Shown here: one piece after another, positions 23,319 to 33,598 of the stretch
Layout: each line of letters opens with the position of its first letter
Numbering within the stretch: the stretch's first letter is position 1
Source of the DNA: Umbelopsis isabellina
Taxonomy: Eukaryota; Mucoromycota; Umbelopsidomycetes; Umbelopsidales; Umbelopsidaceae
Assembly: GCA_016758905.1 (NCBI GenBank)
Contig: JAEPQZ010000021.1
Span: 186,001-250,000, forward strand
DNA: 64,000 bases
Direction of reading: 5' to 3'
The notes under the pieces: model-generated
What the model was told of the DNA's origin: nothing
The model's input: the letters and a program-made list of their open reading frames with translations, nothing else
Database searches by the model: none
Translations under genes and position numbers: made by a program

Positions 23319-25153
23319 ATGTTGGCCAACATTTTGCATAAATTTGTTGTGGCTACCACCGCAGTCGTTGCAACTTATGCTGTAAGACCATTGTCTTTCC
23401 ACTTTGTCTATATTACGTTGCCTACTTTGAAGTAATGAACAAACTCGACCTCGCTTGCAGATCCTGGTCGTGCTACTGAGCTTTCCAGTCCCGCAACGCT
23501 GGTATGTAGGATTTTCCCCGCTTTCGCATGCCTCCTATAAGACCTATTATTGTTAACTAGACACAAAGGGCGGTGTATTTACATTGGGTCAACTATCCGT
23601 TTTTCACAGATTTCAATACACCTGAATATTTCGGATTTGGTCGTGAGTACAAGGGGGTTTGGGTTATATAACATAGACAATTGGCGCAAAGACAAACGGA
23701 TGTTCATGGATATGATTTGCCATTCGTATAGATAACAAGGTGCGCAATGTACTTATTGAGACAGACGATGGCAATCAAGTTGGGGCATGGCACATTTTGC
23801 CGTCTCATTACTATATGGGCCAGAGGCTTCGGTTCCGAGAAAAGGACATGATGCAAGACGCTATTTATGATCTAGCTCTCGGCAACCCGGATTATGAAAC
23901 TGTCATTTATTTTCACGGCAATGCTGGTAATAGAGCTGCGCCGTGGCGTGTGGACTTGTACAAGGTAGAAAAATGTCGCTTGAAAAAGACGAAATACTAC
24001 CTTGCTTGGAGTTCATTAACACCTTACATGCTCTTTAGAAAATCAACGACAAGTTTCCGAATGTCAATGTCATTGCTATCGACTATCGAGGATTCGGAGA
24101 CTCTAAAGGCACTCCTTCAGAGGATGGATTGCGAAAGGACGCATTGGCGACGTTCAAGTGGTTGACTGACCGAGGAGGTGAGAGCAACGTCATAAAAAGT
24201 GTTCTGCAAAAGGCACCGCACAACCCAACCCAACCCAACTTGCAGCTCTATTTTATACAAACGTCTGATCCAGATTTCATTCGTAGTGCCAAACGACAAG
24301 ATTTCTATCATTGGACATTCATTAGGTACTGGAGTAGCCACATCTCTAGCCTATGAGCTATCTAGAAACGGTATGTACAGGACTAGATCATTTTTTTCAT
24401 TTTTTGATTTTTGCAGAGTATTAAGTACTCTTTGCCCCACGTAGGATCTCCGCCAAAAGCCTTGATCCTTAAGGCAGCATACAGCTCTCTGCCCACGCTT
24501 ATATTTGAGTACCGTGCTTTGAAATATATTCCATTCTTTGCACCTATTAGACTCTTCCCCGCAGTTCAAGGTAACTAGTGAGGATTTATGGATGATGTTT
24601 TACAAAAAGCTTAACTTTGACTAATGTCATTTATAGACTGGCTGCAACGAAGAATGGTTCATCAATTTGACTCTCTATCTCGGATCCAGGTAAGGTTTGA
24701 TAACTGCAACTCGCTATTATTTACAACAGAAATGCTCAACCCGATCTACTCCAGTATGTGGACTGCCCAATCTTAATCATATACGGCGCAATTGACTTTG
24801 AAATTCCCGGCCATAACTCTCATAAACTGTTCCATCGTGCTATCTATGGCCTTGAGAGCGAAGTTAACTACAATGATGAATGGTTGGCAAACGATCATAA
24901 CATCAAAAACGTCACTATTGAGAATGAGGCTATACAATATGAGCATCGCCACCGGCCGGATGTCAGGCTTGTCATACTCAAATATGCACATCACAACAAT
25001 GGTGAGTGGGATTTCCATTGGATTTTAGAGCATTTACAGAACCTGGCATTAACCCCAGTTGAATCAGTCGGGTATTTTGACTACGTGTTCGAAGCTATGG
25101 GTATTACGGCTAAATGGACTCTACCTGGAGAGGCACCATTGATCTCCGTGTAA
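23319..25153 (+). CDS. ABHD12-like alpha/beta hydrolase (lysophospholipid/monoacylglycerol lipase)
   Basis: Exons 23319-23381, 23461-23501, 23569-23642, 23732-23964, 24039-24177, 24287-24370, 24445-24570, 24637-24689 and 24755-25153 give 403 aa. The N-terminal hydrophobic helix (residues ~8-35) would anchor it in a membrane. The hydrolase core includes ETVIYFHGNAGNRAAPWR, NVIAIDYRGFGDSKGTPSE, the nucleophile elbow IGHSLGTGVAT, an acid in ILIIYGAIDFEIP and the catalytic His in YAHHNNGEWDF. The order and spacing match ABHD12 and fungal relatives such as S. pombe Bem46-like proteins. Substrate is inferred from the family. The intron between exons 2 and 3 uses the AG at 23568, because the preceding AG (at 23560) would create a stop. 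Confidence 0.88.
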
Positions 25154-25784
25154 AATGTATGATATATATCTAGTCATTAGCCGCTACTTATAGCTTGTAA
25201 ATCAATTGACTACATGTACACGAAACTATTCTGTGATGCATCAATTATTTTGTTCTTAGAATTGCTTGTTATTATAAGCATCAACATACTAAAGCGCTGT
25301 CTGTTGATGTTTTAATGGCCAAACAATTAATGATTTCGTTCACTTGAGTGACTAAACGGTAACACAACTGCTATGTTCCCTAGTATGAGTCAAACAATCA
25401 AGTATTACGTTAATCCGAACGTTCCGCCGGTCACGCGTATACATCGAGAGAAAATCGATATCTTTACACACTCGTTAATTCAGTGCCAGTGTATAGTGTA
25501 ACAAGAATACAAGAACCATAGATGACAGACTAGAGTATTAGCTGGTGTTGTCAGCGATGGCACAGTCCTGCTGCGCGAGCACTTGGTAGCAGTGGCACGT
25601 CACTCCGGTCTCGAAATGTGACAGGTATTTCGGACGGACCGCCGAAATTGAATCGTGTCCATAACGGTGATATAAAGAGCCCCACGATTTGGCTGAAGAG
25701 CAACAACAACTGTTTCTCTCTTTCTCTTATTCTCTCATTCTTTGCCGTACCGCTTGGATTTGATCTGGCCATTTGCTATCTATC
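25154..25784. promoter_or_regulatory. Intergenic region with palindromic site upstream of the esterase gene
   Basis: About 630 bp of mostly AT-rich sequence. At 25628-25647 there is an inverted repeat, TTTCGG-N8-CCGAAA, containing CGG and CCG half sites as in Zn2Cys6 regulator targets. It lies about 140 bp before the esterase ATG. A pyrimidine-rich leader (about 25708-25745) follows. No gene found. Confidence 0.45.
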
Positions 25785-27008
25785 ATGACAGAAAACATCG
25801 AGACTAGCTTTCAAGCCGCCATTGACGCTGGCAAGATCAATGGAGCTGTGATTTGTGCCTCTGATGCTAAGGGTAACTTCGTCTACAACAAGGCAATTGG
25901 CGAGCGCACTCTATTGTCTGGCGAAAAGCGCCCGCAACAGCTTGACGATGTTTTGTTACTGGCCTCAGCCACCAAACTGATCACTACTATTGCTGCCTTG
26001 CAATGCGTTGAGGATGGCCATCTGACCCTGACCGGCGACGTGTCGTCTATTATACCCGAGCTCGGTGAGAAGCAAGTCTTAACTGGCTTCTCTGAGGACG
26101 GCGAAACACCTCTTCTGGAGCCGCCAGCCAGGCCCGTTACGTTGGAAATGCTGCTCACTCACAGCGCTGGCACCTGTTACCATTTCACGAACCCTGACGT
26201 CGCCCGCTGGCGCGAGAAATTCGCCAACCGTCAACCTGACGAAAAATTATCTGTCGAGGAGCTGTTCAACTATCCGCTCGGCTTCCAGCCTGGCGAAGGA
26301 TGGATGTACGGAAGTGGACTGGACTGGGCTGGCCGCTTGGTAGAGCGAGTGACGGGCGTAACCCTAGGCGAGCATATGCAGAAGCGCATCTTCGATCCCT
26401 TGGGCATTACTGACGGTCAGTTCTCCCCTGTCACGCGTGAGGATCTGCGTGAGCGTATGGTCGACCTCAATCCAAACGATACTGAAGGCTTGGGAACCGC
26501 TGTGTTCGGTGGCGATGCCTGGATTAACAAAAGCACACGTGGAGACTTTGGTGGTCACGGCTTGTATCTGCCCGGGTCGGATTACATCAAAGTTCTGCGC
26601 TCAGTGCTGGCCAACGATGGTAAGCTCCTCAAACCCGCCACTGTCGACGACATGTTCCAGCACCACCTCAGCCCAGAATCAACTGTGGCGCACAGAGCAG
26701 CGCTGGAAAGTCCCATGGGCGTTTTCTTCCTTGTGGGCGTCGATCCCAAAACCAAGGCTGGCCACGGCCTCGGCGGCTTGCTTACGCTTGAGAATGTTGA
26801 TGGCTGGTATGGTGAGCGTACACTGACTTGGGGCGGCGGTATGACATTTGCTTGGTTCATTGATCGCAAGAACGACCTTTGCGGTGTCGGCGCTGTCCAG
26901 TCTACCATCCCAGTCGACAATGATGCAGCAACAGACCTGAAGCAGGTCTTCCGCCGCGACGTGTACCGCAAGTACGCTACATGGAAGGAGCAGCAGAAGG
27001 CTTCATGA
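25785..27008 (+). CDS. Beta-lactamase-fold serine esterase/transesterase (LovD/EstB-like)
   Basis: Intronless, 407 aa from the ATG at 25785 (an earlier TTG in frame is not used). Class C beta-lactamase superfamily (PF00144). The SxxK nucleophile motif is SATK (~residues 61-64, within LLASATKLITTIAALQC), the Tyr motif is YGSGLDWAGRLVERVTG (~174), and a Gly-rich C-terminal part contains LTWGGGMTFAWF at the position of the third active-site element. Fungal proteins of this type act as esterases or acyltransferases on small molecules rather than on beta-lactams. No signal peptide is present, so it is probably cytosolic. The coding sequence looks richer in C and G at third positions than its neighbours, which could reflect high expression or transfer. 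Confidence 0.88.
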   Translation: MTENIETSFQAAIDAGKINGAVICASDAKGNFVYNKAIGERTLLSGEKRPQQLDDVLLLASATKLITTIAALQCVEDGHLTLTGDVSSIIPELGEKQVLTGFSEDGETPLLEPPARPVTLEMLLTHSAGTCYHFTNPDVARWREKFANRQPDEKLSVEELFNYPLGFQPGEGWMYGSGLDWAGRLVERVTGVTLGEHMQKRIFDPLGITDGQFSPVTREDLRERMVDLNPNDTEGLGTAVFGGDAWINKSTRGDFGGHGLYLPGSDYIKVLRSVLANDGKLLKPATVDDMFQHHLSPESTVAHRAALESPMGVFFLVGVDPKTKAGHGLGGLLTLENVDGWYGERTLTWGGGMTFAWFIDRKNDLCGVGAVQSTIPVDNDAATDLKQVFRRDVYRKYATWKEQQKAS

Positions 27009-27487
27009 TTGCAGAGACTTTTTTGGTTGATCATTCTCCGTATTCACTTTATCCAGCCTTGCATTGTCATTAGGGTTTTTACCACTTCATTTAATTCTGT
27101 TCCGGTGGGAAGGTATTGAAATCTGTAGCGTATATGAAATATTTAGTATTGCTCTCTGTGATAATAAAGGACAATAAATCTTCTTATGTAACTCTTAAAT
27201 GGATTGCTTGTTTATCAAATAACATGTGGAGGTTGCCAATTAGCTACACTATACATGAGATCAAACACATTCGTTACGCGTCGTCGCTGCATAGTAATTT
27301 TCACAAAGGAGTTATATTCAGCTTTGCAAGTATTCAACTTTTTCCAGATCCAACTGGTTTACATCAACAGAAATCAAGTGTGTGTGCGAGAGCAAAGCCA
27401 GAAACTAGCTCATAACAAAACAGAAAAAAAAAAGAGGTGATAAATAGAAAATGCATTGCGTGCAACTAATTTTTACGTAAAGCCAAA
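27009..27487. other. Convergent 3' spacer
   Basis: Separates the 3' ends of the esterase (plus) and the amino-acid transporter (minus). AT-rich with an A-tract near 27421-27433. The short ORFs here carry no motif. No gene supported. Confidence 0.4.
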
Positions 27488-29841
27488 TTATGGTGCTGTG
27501 ATGGTTTGAGTCAAGGTGAAGATCATGGCAATAATGCCAGCAACAACCAAGCCCAAGTCCAAGATCTTCTGCCAGCGGTGTTGAGCAGCTGCCTTGTAAT
27601 GGAACAAGGGAGGGAAGATCAAACTGAGTGGCGAACAGCACACGGATCCTAGCAGACTGATAAATTTGTCGAGCTGACTAGATGCTGCCCATGCCACTAC
27701 AAGAGCTAGAGTCAATAGAGCTGTTCGCAATGCATTCTTGGCCCACTTGATTCGATCGTCGTATCGTCCGGTTTGATAACCGAACAAACCTTGTTCAATA
27801 ATACGAACAGCTGGGAAGAACGTCAGTGGGTTGGACAACAGCATAGCAATAGCATACATGATCTGTATAGTGTGTGAGATCCAATTGTTTGGCAAATTCA
27901 AAAGCGCTACTGTCTCGGTGCGTGATCCATTGGCAATGTATCCAAGGCCACCAACGATGGTCAAAACGACACCCACAATTACCATGACCATTACGAGCAC
28001 ACGAGGAAAGTGCTCAGGTTTTTTCATGGCATCTCGGATAGGGATGATTAAGCCAATGCCCTCGAATGCATAAATGGCAGTTCCGATAAAAACGGCATAG
28101 TCAAAGCGGTTGAATATCCACTCCACGTCGGGGCCGGGTGCAAACATTCTCGTATCGCCCTCTTTCTTGTTGGTATATAGGAGATCAACGATGTCAGCAC
28201 ACACCAGAGTGATCAAACCGACAACGATAAGGACATCTGCGATAACAGCAGCAAAGGACAACTTGGCAATCTTGCGAATGAGGACCAGTGGAACCATGAC
28301 AGCTCCAGACAGCACCAAGAAGGCTCCGGGAGAGATATTGATATGAGGGTTAATATCATGAAGAGCTTTGCTCAAATTTTCAGCAATGAAACTAGAAGCA
28401 CCGGCCACAAAACCCAGCTAAAGAGAGAGGAATGGAAAATGCGTTAGGCTCCTATTGAGCTATCGACGCTGAATTTTGTTTTTCTTTGGACCAAAGATCA
28501 ACATACCTGTGAGAGCGTGATGGAGACCAATACGGCTACACGCATCCATCGACCATAAGTAGCTTCACCAATATCACCAAAACCACCGGTGATATAATCT
28601 TTACACTTGATTAACAATAAGAAGGAAACCAAGCTTACAGAAGCAACCACCCACAACATAACAGTTGAGAAAAGTACACCACCATTGGAAAAACTGTAAT
28701 AAGCAGCAGAGTTAGCAATGCTGATGCGAAAAGGTACTTGCGAACAGCCTGTCAAAAAATATAAAATAAAGAAAAAGACTTACGCTTTAGGCAAAAACAA
28801 TATACCAGATCCAACAAACTGTACAGGTAAAGTTTAAGAAAAAAACATGGTTAACCATCATTATTACCATTTGTTTACTCATGATGTCTACGGATTACTC
28901 ACAGCTTTGAGAAGTAAGAAGAATGTTTTTGTTGTACTGGCTTTGTCCTTTTCGGCCACATAAGATTGTTTTCGCGTGAGCAACGGCATCTGCTCCGGGC
29001 GACGTCCACGACTAAGCTCTTCCTCCAATGACTCCTCGTCTTCATCAGCTAAATATTCACCAGCAAAGGAATCATAGAGGTTTTGATAACGATTGACGGC
29101 CATGAATTCAAGGAAATGACGTGTGCGTTTGGCAGGAGCTGGAGATGTCGTGGCTCCGTAGCGACTGACATTATCAAAGTATCCGCCGTTATTATTGCCA
29201 CTCTCCAAATCTTCTGGCTCTTCGGTCATTCTCTGCTGTTGCTGCTGATCCACGAAGTACCTACGGAACCCGCCTGGGCGGCTGACGTTTTCTAGCACAG
29301 GATCATCGGTTTGCCGCACTTGTTCAACGTGTTCTTGCATATCAGCCGTGGATTTGGATCGGCTGACATTTTTCTGGGCAAGCTCGTTGGACATCTTATA
29401 GATGTCGCTTGTGACCGCGGCTCCGGGCAGATGGTAAGGAATGGGAGCAACGTTCTCCGGAGCACCCACCGTGTCCGATGCGGTATCTGGTAAATCTGGA
29501 CTTTCATCCACCACCAAGTGCTGCTGCAATACTTTCACCAACTTGTCCTCCGATACCTCGGGATGGTACTCGCTCGGGACACTGGATTCCACACTGTGAT
29601 TTCCAACACTGGTAGGGCTCAGGAGGTCTTGAGGTAGAGTAAGTGGTTCCGACGGGTTGCTTGTAGCAGTTGGGTGGATGGGGTCTTGCAATGTTGATGC
29701 GACTGTCGAATCAGCTATAGTGGGACCCGAGGTAGACTGCAACTGAGGTTCGTCTTGCACGTTAGCTGGAGGTGACTCGTCCCTGCTTTGGCTCTTGGAC
29801 GACTTTCTCTTCTTATTCTTGTTATTTTTCTTCTTGGTCAT
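27488..29841 (-). CDS. Vacuolar amino-acid transporter, AAAP family (AVT3/AVT4-like)
   Basis: Moves amino acids across the vacuolar membrane. Exons in minus order are 29841-28903, 28818-28784 (35 nt), 28693-28507 and 28417-27488, giving 696 aa. The first ~300 residues are hydrophilic, starting with a Lys/Asn-rich stretch and rich in Ser, Pro, Asp and Gln, with a YADEDEESLEEEL-like acidic run before the membrane part; this long cytosolic N-terminus is typical of Avt3/Avt4. Membrane helices begin at TFFLLLKAFVGSGILFLPKAFSNGG, the classic AAAP signature, rebuilt only when the 35-nt exon is included. About 11 helices follow, including AVFIGTAIYAFEGIGLIIPI, the conserved helix-6 motif. Substrate is not readable from the sequence. 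Confidence 0.92.
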
Positions 29842-30296
29842 TGTGATGAGGAGAAAAAGGAGGGGGGTATTATCAAATGGTTTTTTACCACAGCGTTAGT
29901 GAATTGTGCGTTATTTTTCTATACCACCACGTCTGGAACCTAAAAAATTTCCATGTTTGGCAACTCATTTCCATGACACAAGTATGTTTGGAAGAAATTG
30001 TTCTTTTATTGGTGAATTCATGACAAGGCATGATGAGATGGCTGGGCAGAACAATGATATAAAAGTATAAAGGAACTGAGAAAGGAAAAAAAATTTGTAA
30101 AGTATGGTAAAATTTAGAAAAGTTGATTTGGTGTTGTGATAAACACGAGTAAAGAATATAAAGACATTCAAATATAAGTATGAATGTTACTGACAGAATA
30201 CTGATAGTCATGAATGATTCATTTTGAAGATGAATAATTGGTAGAATATAATGTTGATGATAATGATAGTGATTGATGAAATAGAAAAAAACCAGC
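29842..30296. other. Intergenic region, promoter of transporter and 3' side of bZIP gene
   Basis: AT-rich, both neighbours on the minus strand. Contains A/T runs and repeated TGATAATG-like words near 30250-30275. No gene or clear regulatory motif recognised. Confidence 0.4.
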
Positions 30297-31148
30297 CTAA
30301 TGTTTGATAGAAGTCAAAGCTTTGTGTGCCTCAGCAAGCTGAGCTTCAAGGCTACGAACGCGTTCTTCCAAAGAACGTTCTTTGGCTTCAAGGCCATTTT
30401 TTTCCGATTCCAAAACTGCAACACGAGTATTGAGTTTGGAATTATCAGCTTCCAGCTCGGCGACGTTCTTTTCAAGACATTCCATCTTGACAAGTTTCTT
30501 TAAACGAGAACGTCTAGCAGCATCGGTGTTCTTTTGACGTTTGAGAGCAATCTCATCCATGTCATCAGAACCACTGCTGATACTGCTGCTGCTGCTGCTG
30601 CACATGCCTTGGCGTGTGGATTCACGCGAACGCTTACCAGAGGAAAGAGTGGTGAAGCGACTTGTATCAGGCAGCACAAGAGGACTAGACGAAGGTCTAG
30701 GTGCAATAGGCATAGGTGGCTTGGGAGCAATGTTCGCCAAGCGAGGTGCAATAGCCTTGGGAGCAGCAGGCTTGATGTTGGCAGCAGCAGGAGTAAGAGG
30801 AGGAGAGATAACGGCGGTTGACATGCCGATATCAGGAAATAGAGCAACGAAAGGGTCGCTATATGGAACAGCATCCATGACGCTGGCAGCGCTGCTTGCA
30901 GGAGTAGAATCTTGGGAGCAATCCGAAATGGATTCATTGTTAGGTGAGTCCACCAAGAATGGTGAAGTCACTTCCTCCTTGGGTGGTAGAAGACCTGCTT
31001 GAGTCAGGTCATTGGCTAACCAGGCGTCAAGCAGATTATCGAATGAGGCAGGCTTGCTATTGTCATGTTGGTTGAGACCAGAGAAAAGGTCGGTGAACCC
31101 CAGAGGGTTATGCATGGCTACGATGGGTTGTTGTTGGATGTTGTTCAT
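30297..31148 (-). CDS. bZIP transcription factor, Gcn4/CpcA-like
   Basis: Intronless, 283 aa. The C-terminal bZIP spans residues ~200-283: basic region LKRQKNTDAARRSRLKKL, then a leucine zipper beginning MECLEKNVAELE and extending as a long coiled coil. The NTxAARRSR core is the Gcn4 type, binding TGACTCA-like sites. N-terminal part: a short acidic/hydrophobic segment (LLDAWLANDLTQAGLL) and Ser/Pro/Ala-rich sequence, compatible with activation domains. The expected role is general amino-acid control or related stress response. The leader contains two upstream ORFs (listed separately), as known for GCN4, cpc-1 and ATF4. It is a Gcn4-type factor by its DNA-binding region; orthology is likely but not proven. 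Confidence 0.88.
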   Translation of the reverse strand: MNNIQQQPIVAMHNPLGFTDLFSGLNQHDNSKPASFDNLLDAWLANDLTQAGLLPPKEEVTSPFLVDSPNNESISDCSQDSTPASSAASVMDAVPYSDPFVALFPDIGMSTAVISPPLTPAAANIKPAAPKAIAPRLANIAPKPPMPIAPRPSSSPLVLPDTSRFTTLSSGKRSRESTRQGMCSSSSSSISSGSDDMDEIALKRQKNTDAARRSRLKKLVKMECLEKNVAELEADNSKLNTRVAVLESEKNGLEAKERSLEERVRSLEAQLAEAHKALTSIKH

Positions 31149-31213
31149 GATATTTGGAGCTGGAGCTAGCTGATTGATTTTTGTTTGTTCTTGATTCTAT
31201 TGTGGGAACTTAT

Positions 31214-31318
31214 TTACTGTTCAGGATACTTTTGGTCTTCTTGTTTCTTGCGGGTGGTGGTGGATGGTGTATCGGTTGTATAAGAGAAGAAAGGCATATT
31301 GAGATTTTGATAGTACAT
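31214..31318 (-). promoter_or_regulatory. uORF 2 in leader of the Gcn4-like gene (34 codons)
   Basis: ATG at 31318, in-frame second ATG seven codons later, TAA at 31214-31216. It ends about 65 nt before the main ATG (31148). No further ATG lies between it and the main start. By analogy to GCN4/cpc-1, translation of this uORF would limit initiation at the main ORF unless eIF2 is phosphorylated (inference). Confidence 0.55.
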
Positions 31319-31390
31319 TGAGAGACTAAGAGATTTCTTTAAGAGACTACGAGATAAGAGAAGTAGAGACACGAGAGGAGGACACGAGAT

Positions 31391-31408
31391 TTAAACGATG
31401 ACAATCAT
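31391..31408 (-). promoter_or_regulatory. uORF 1 in leader of the Gcn4-like gene (5 codons)
   Basis: A minimal ORF (ATG plus four codons and TAA) 72 nt upstream of uORF 2. Its very short length fits the permissive first uORF of GCN4-type leaders. It depends on transcription starting upstream of 31408; a TATA-like TTATAA (31516-31521) and CCAAT box (about 31542-31546, minus strand) support a start near 31490. Confidence 0.5.
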
Positions 31409-31748
31409 TTTTGACGAATTATAACGAGATAGCAAAAATGAATATAGTCCAACAGTGATAAATAAGAAGAAAGGGCAAAGAAAAAACCTGAGCCGGCGAT
31501 GGGAAAAAGGAATGTTTATAATAGATTGACGCGACATTTGATTGGTTGAATTGTTTGTAATCGCCAAGCCACATCTACTAGTATTTGAATGTCCGGCAGA
31601 TAGACGATTTTATGGTTTGTCGGTTGTTCAATGTTTTTCGGCTCTCACTCAACGTCATGAATCAATCATTTGTACCGTAAATCAGCTATAAAACCCCAAC
31701 TACCCTGATTTATACCCACTTATTATACTAATAACCTTCTTCTAAACA
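31409..31748. promoter_or_regulatory. Divergent promoter, bZIP gene and F-box-like gene
   Basis: For the minus gene: TTATAA near 31516-31521 and a CCAAT box near 31542. For the plus gene: TATAAAA near 31687-31692, about 60 bp before its ATG. The rest is AT-rich. Confidence 0.5.
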
Positions 31749-33373
31749 ATGGAAGCCTTACCCTACGATCTTCAAGCTTATATTTTTTGTTTTGTCAATG
31801 ACCCATATCAACTGTCGCAAGTGAATCATCAGTTTTACAATATCACCCAAGATCCAGTGTGTATAGCTCGCCGCTTGCTGGTATTGTACGGTCGATGCTT
31901 TGAATCACAAGTACTTGAACCGGTGATGATGCCATCAGCAAAGGTTACTCAAGTCCTACTTGATAATGGAGCTACACTACCTCGCCACTTTGTACAAAAG
32001 TTAGAGAACGGCTATTATGAAGGCATGTTGCACTGTACTCCACAGTCACTAAATGTCATTGAAAACCGTGCTATGGATCGTTTTGGTCCCCGCTTTGAAT
32101 CCGCTGAAGACGAGTCGCAGTTGGTCACGTCGCTGTTGGAAAGACTGGAACAATCGGAAGACCAACATGAAAAAGATCAGCTCAATGATGAACTATACCA
32201 GGTGCTAGAAGCCACTGGTAAGTATACCGGAATAGCATGGTGGTGATTTTGATCTCCTTGCAACTGACTCAACCTGTGTTATGTTATCTAGACTACGTAC
32301 CAGTTACACTAGGCATTAAGGATTCTGATTTACAGCTCATTCTTCGATTGATTATCCTTGCACCAAAAGCCTTCAAGTTGATTCATCATAACGGCTTTAC
32401 ACTTCGAAATATCACTCGCGTCCGTGACTTTATTACGCTGCTCATCAAGGTCGGCCACTCGAGCTATGCTCACCAGTATACTATTGATGAAATCACCCAT
32501 GCTCTGCAAGTGTTATACGATCAATGCGGCCTGGATATTCAGCCTCATACCATCAATGAAGTGTTTGAAAAAATCACTTCTCCTGAATACCTTGGTGTCA
32601 ACCGTGACGATGGTACCGGAACCATTTGTCAAGTTTTGAGCAAAATGAAGTTCCCATTTGAATTGGACTCGTTAGCTCAGCAAGTTATATGCAGAACGGT
32701 TAGAGATTGTGGATGCTTGTTCTTATATGAGACCTTCCCTTGTGAAGACGCATTCACCGAGGCTTTTCTGCAAGACTTTACTTCTCGTGACTGCTCCATC
32801 GCCAATGCACTGACCAGTCATTACGCATGCCGGCTCTTGGACATCTTTGGCTACCCTCATCCAGTAACGCAACGCAGTTTCGATATAGTTGTCCATCGCC
32901 TAGTTTTGGCCACGTTTGGAAACGAATATCCTCTCAAACAGAAAAAGTACCGTCGATTCAGTGCGCAATTCAGCGGCCAAGTCACCAACAGTGCTGCACC
33001 TATCGATCGAGAAAACAGGGCTTTCCATTATTACTTGGATCACAGCTCAGCTCGTTTGACACAAAATGCCTTGACATTTGATGGTCGTGAATACACCGGC
33101 ACAGTCGACGAGGATAACAGGCAAGCTATGAACATCATTTTCGATGCCATTTTGAAATACGGTGTTTCTCAATGGCCAGGCGTTTCCGAGGCTGATCTAT
33201 CAAACGGCAAAGTCATTTTGAAATTATTATTGGATGAGGAGCGCAAAGATTTTGCACAGAGAAACGGGTCAGCCAGTGCCGACGACGCTGTTGCCAATCA
33301 ATGTATTCTATCTACTTTCCACGCTACCCTAGAGCAATTTTACAAAGAAAGGATTGAAAGCCAATCCGCTTAA
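31749..33373 (+). CDS. Putative F-box-like protein of unknown function, 516 aa
   Basis: Exons 31749-32217 and 32292-33373. The first ~45 residues (LPYDLQAYIFCFVNDPYQLSQVNHQFYN) have the F-box-like pattern of a Leu-Pro start, a helix and a QLSQVNHxF segment, suggesting an SCF substrate receptor. The remaining ~470 residues are mostly alpha-helical by composition, without repeats I can name; a YLGVNRDDGTGTICQVLSKM stretch and a C-terminal helical tail (LEQFYKERIESQ) are notable. I do not recognise the C-terminal family. Real by length, clean splice and codon pattern; function open. Confidence 0.7.
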
Positions 33374-33598
33374 TTAGACATGTAGAATAATAGGGTATAG
33401 TTTCAGATACTTTGTATATAAACAAATTAGTTATTATGATGAAATAAGAAATAATTGGGTACCTGAGAGAAGGCCAGGCGAAAGACGCAGTGAAACACGT
33501 GACGAGTGGCTTGTCAGCCTCCCGAGAGCTAGCGTTTGCCAATTTCAGAAATTAAACTGCAAATTCGCAAATTCTTGTGTTTGCGGAATCTGGCATCA

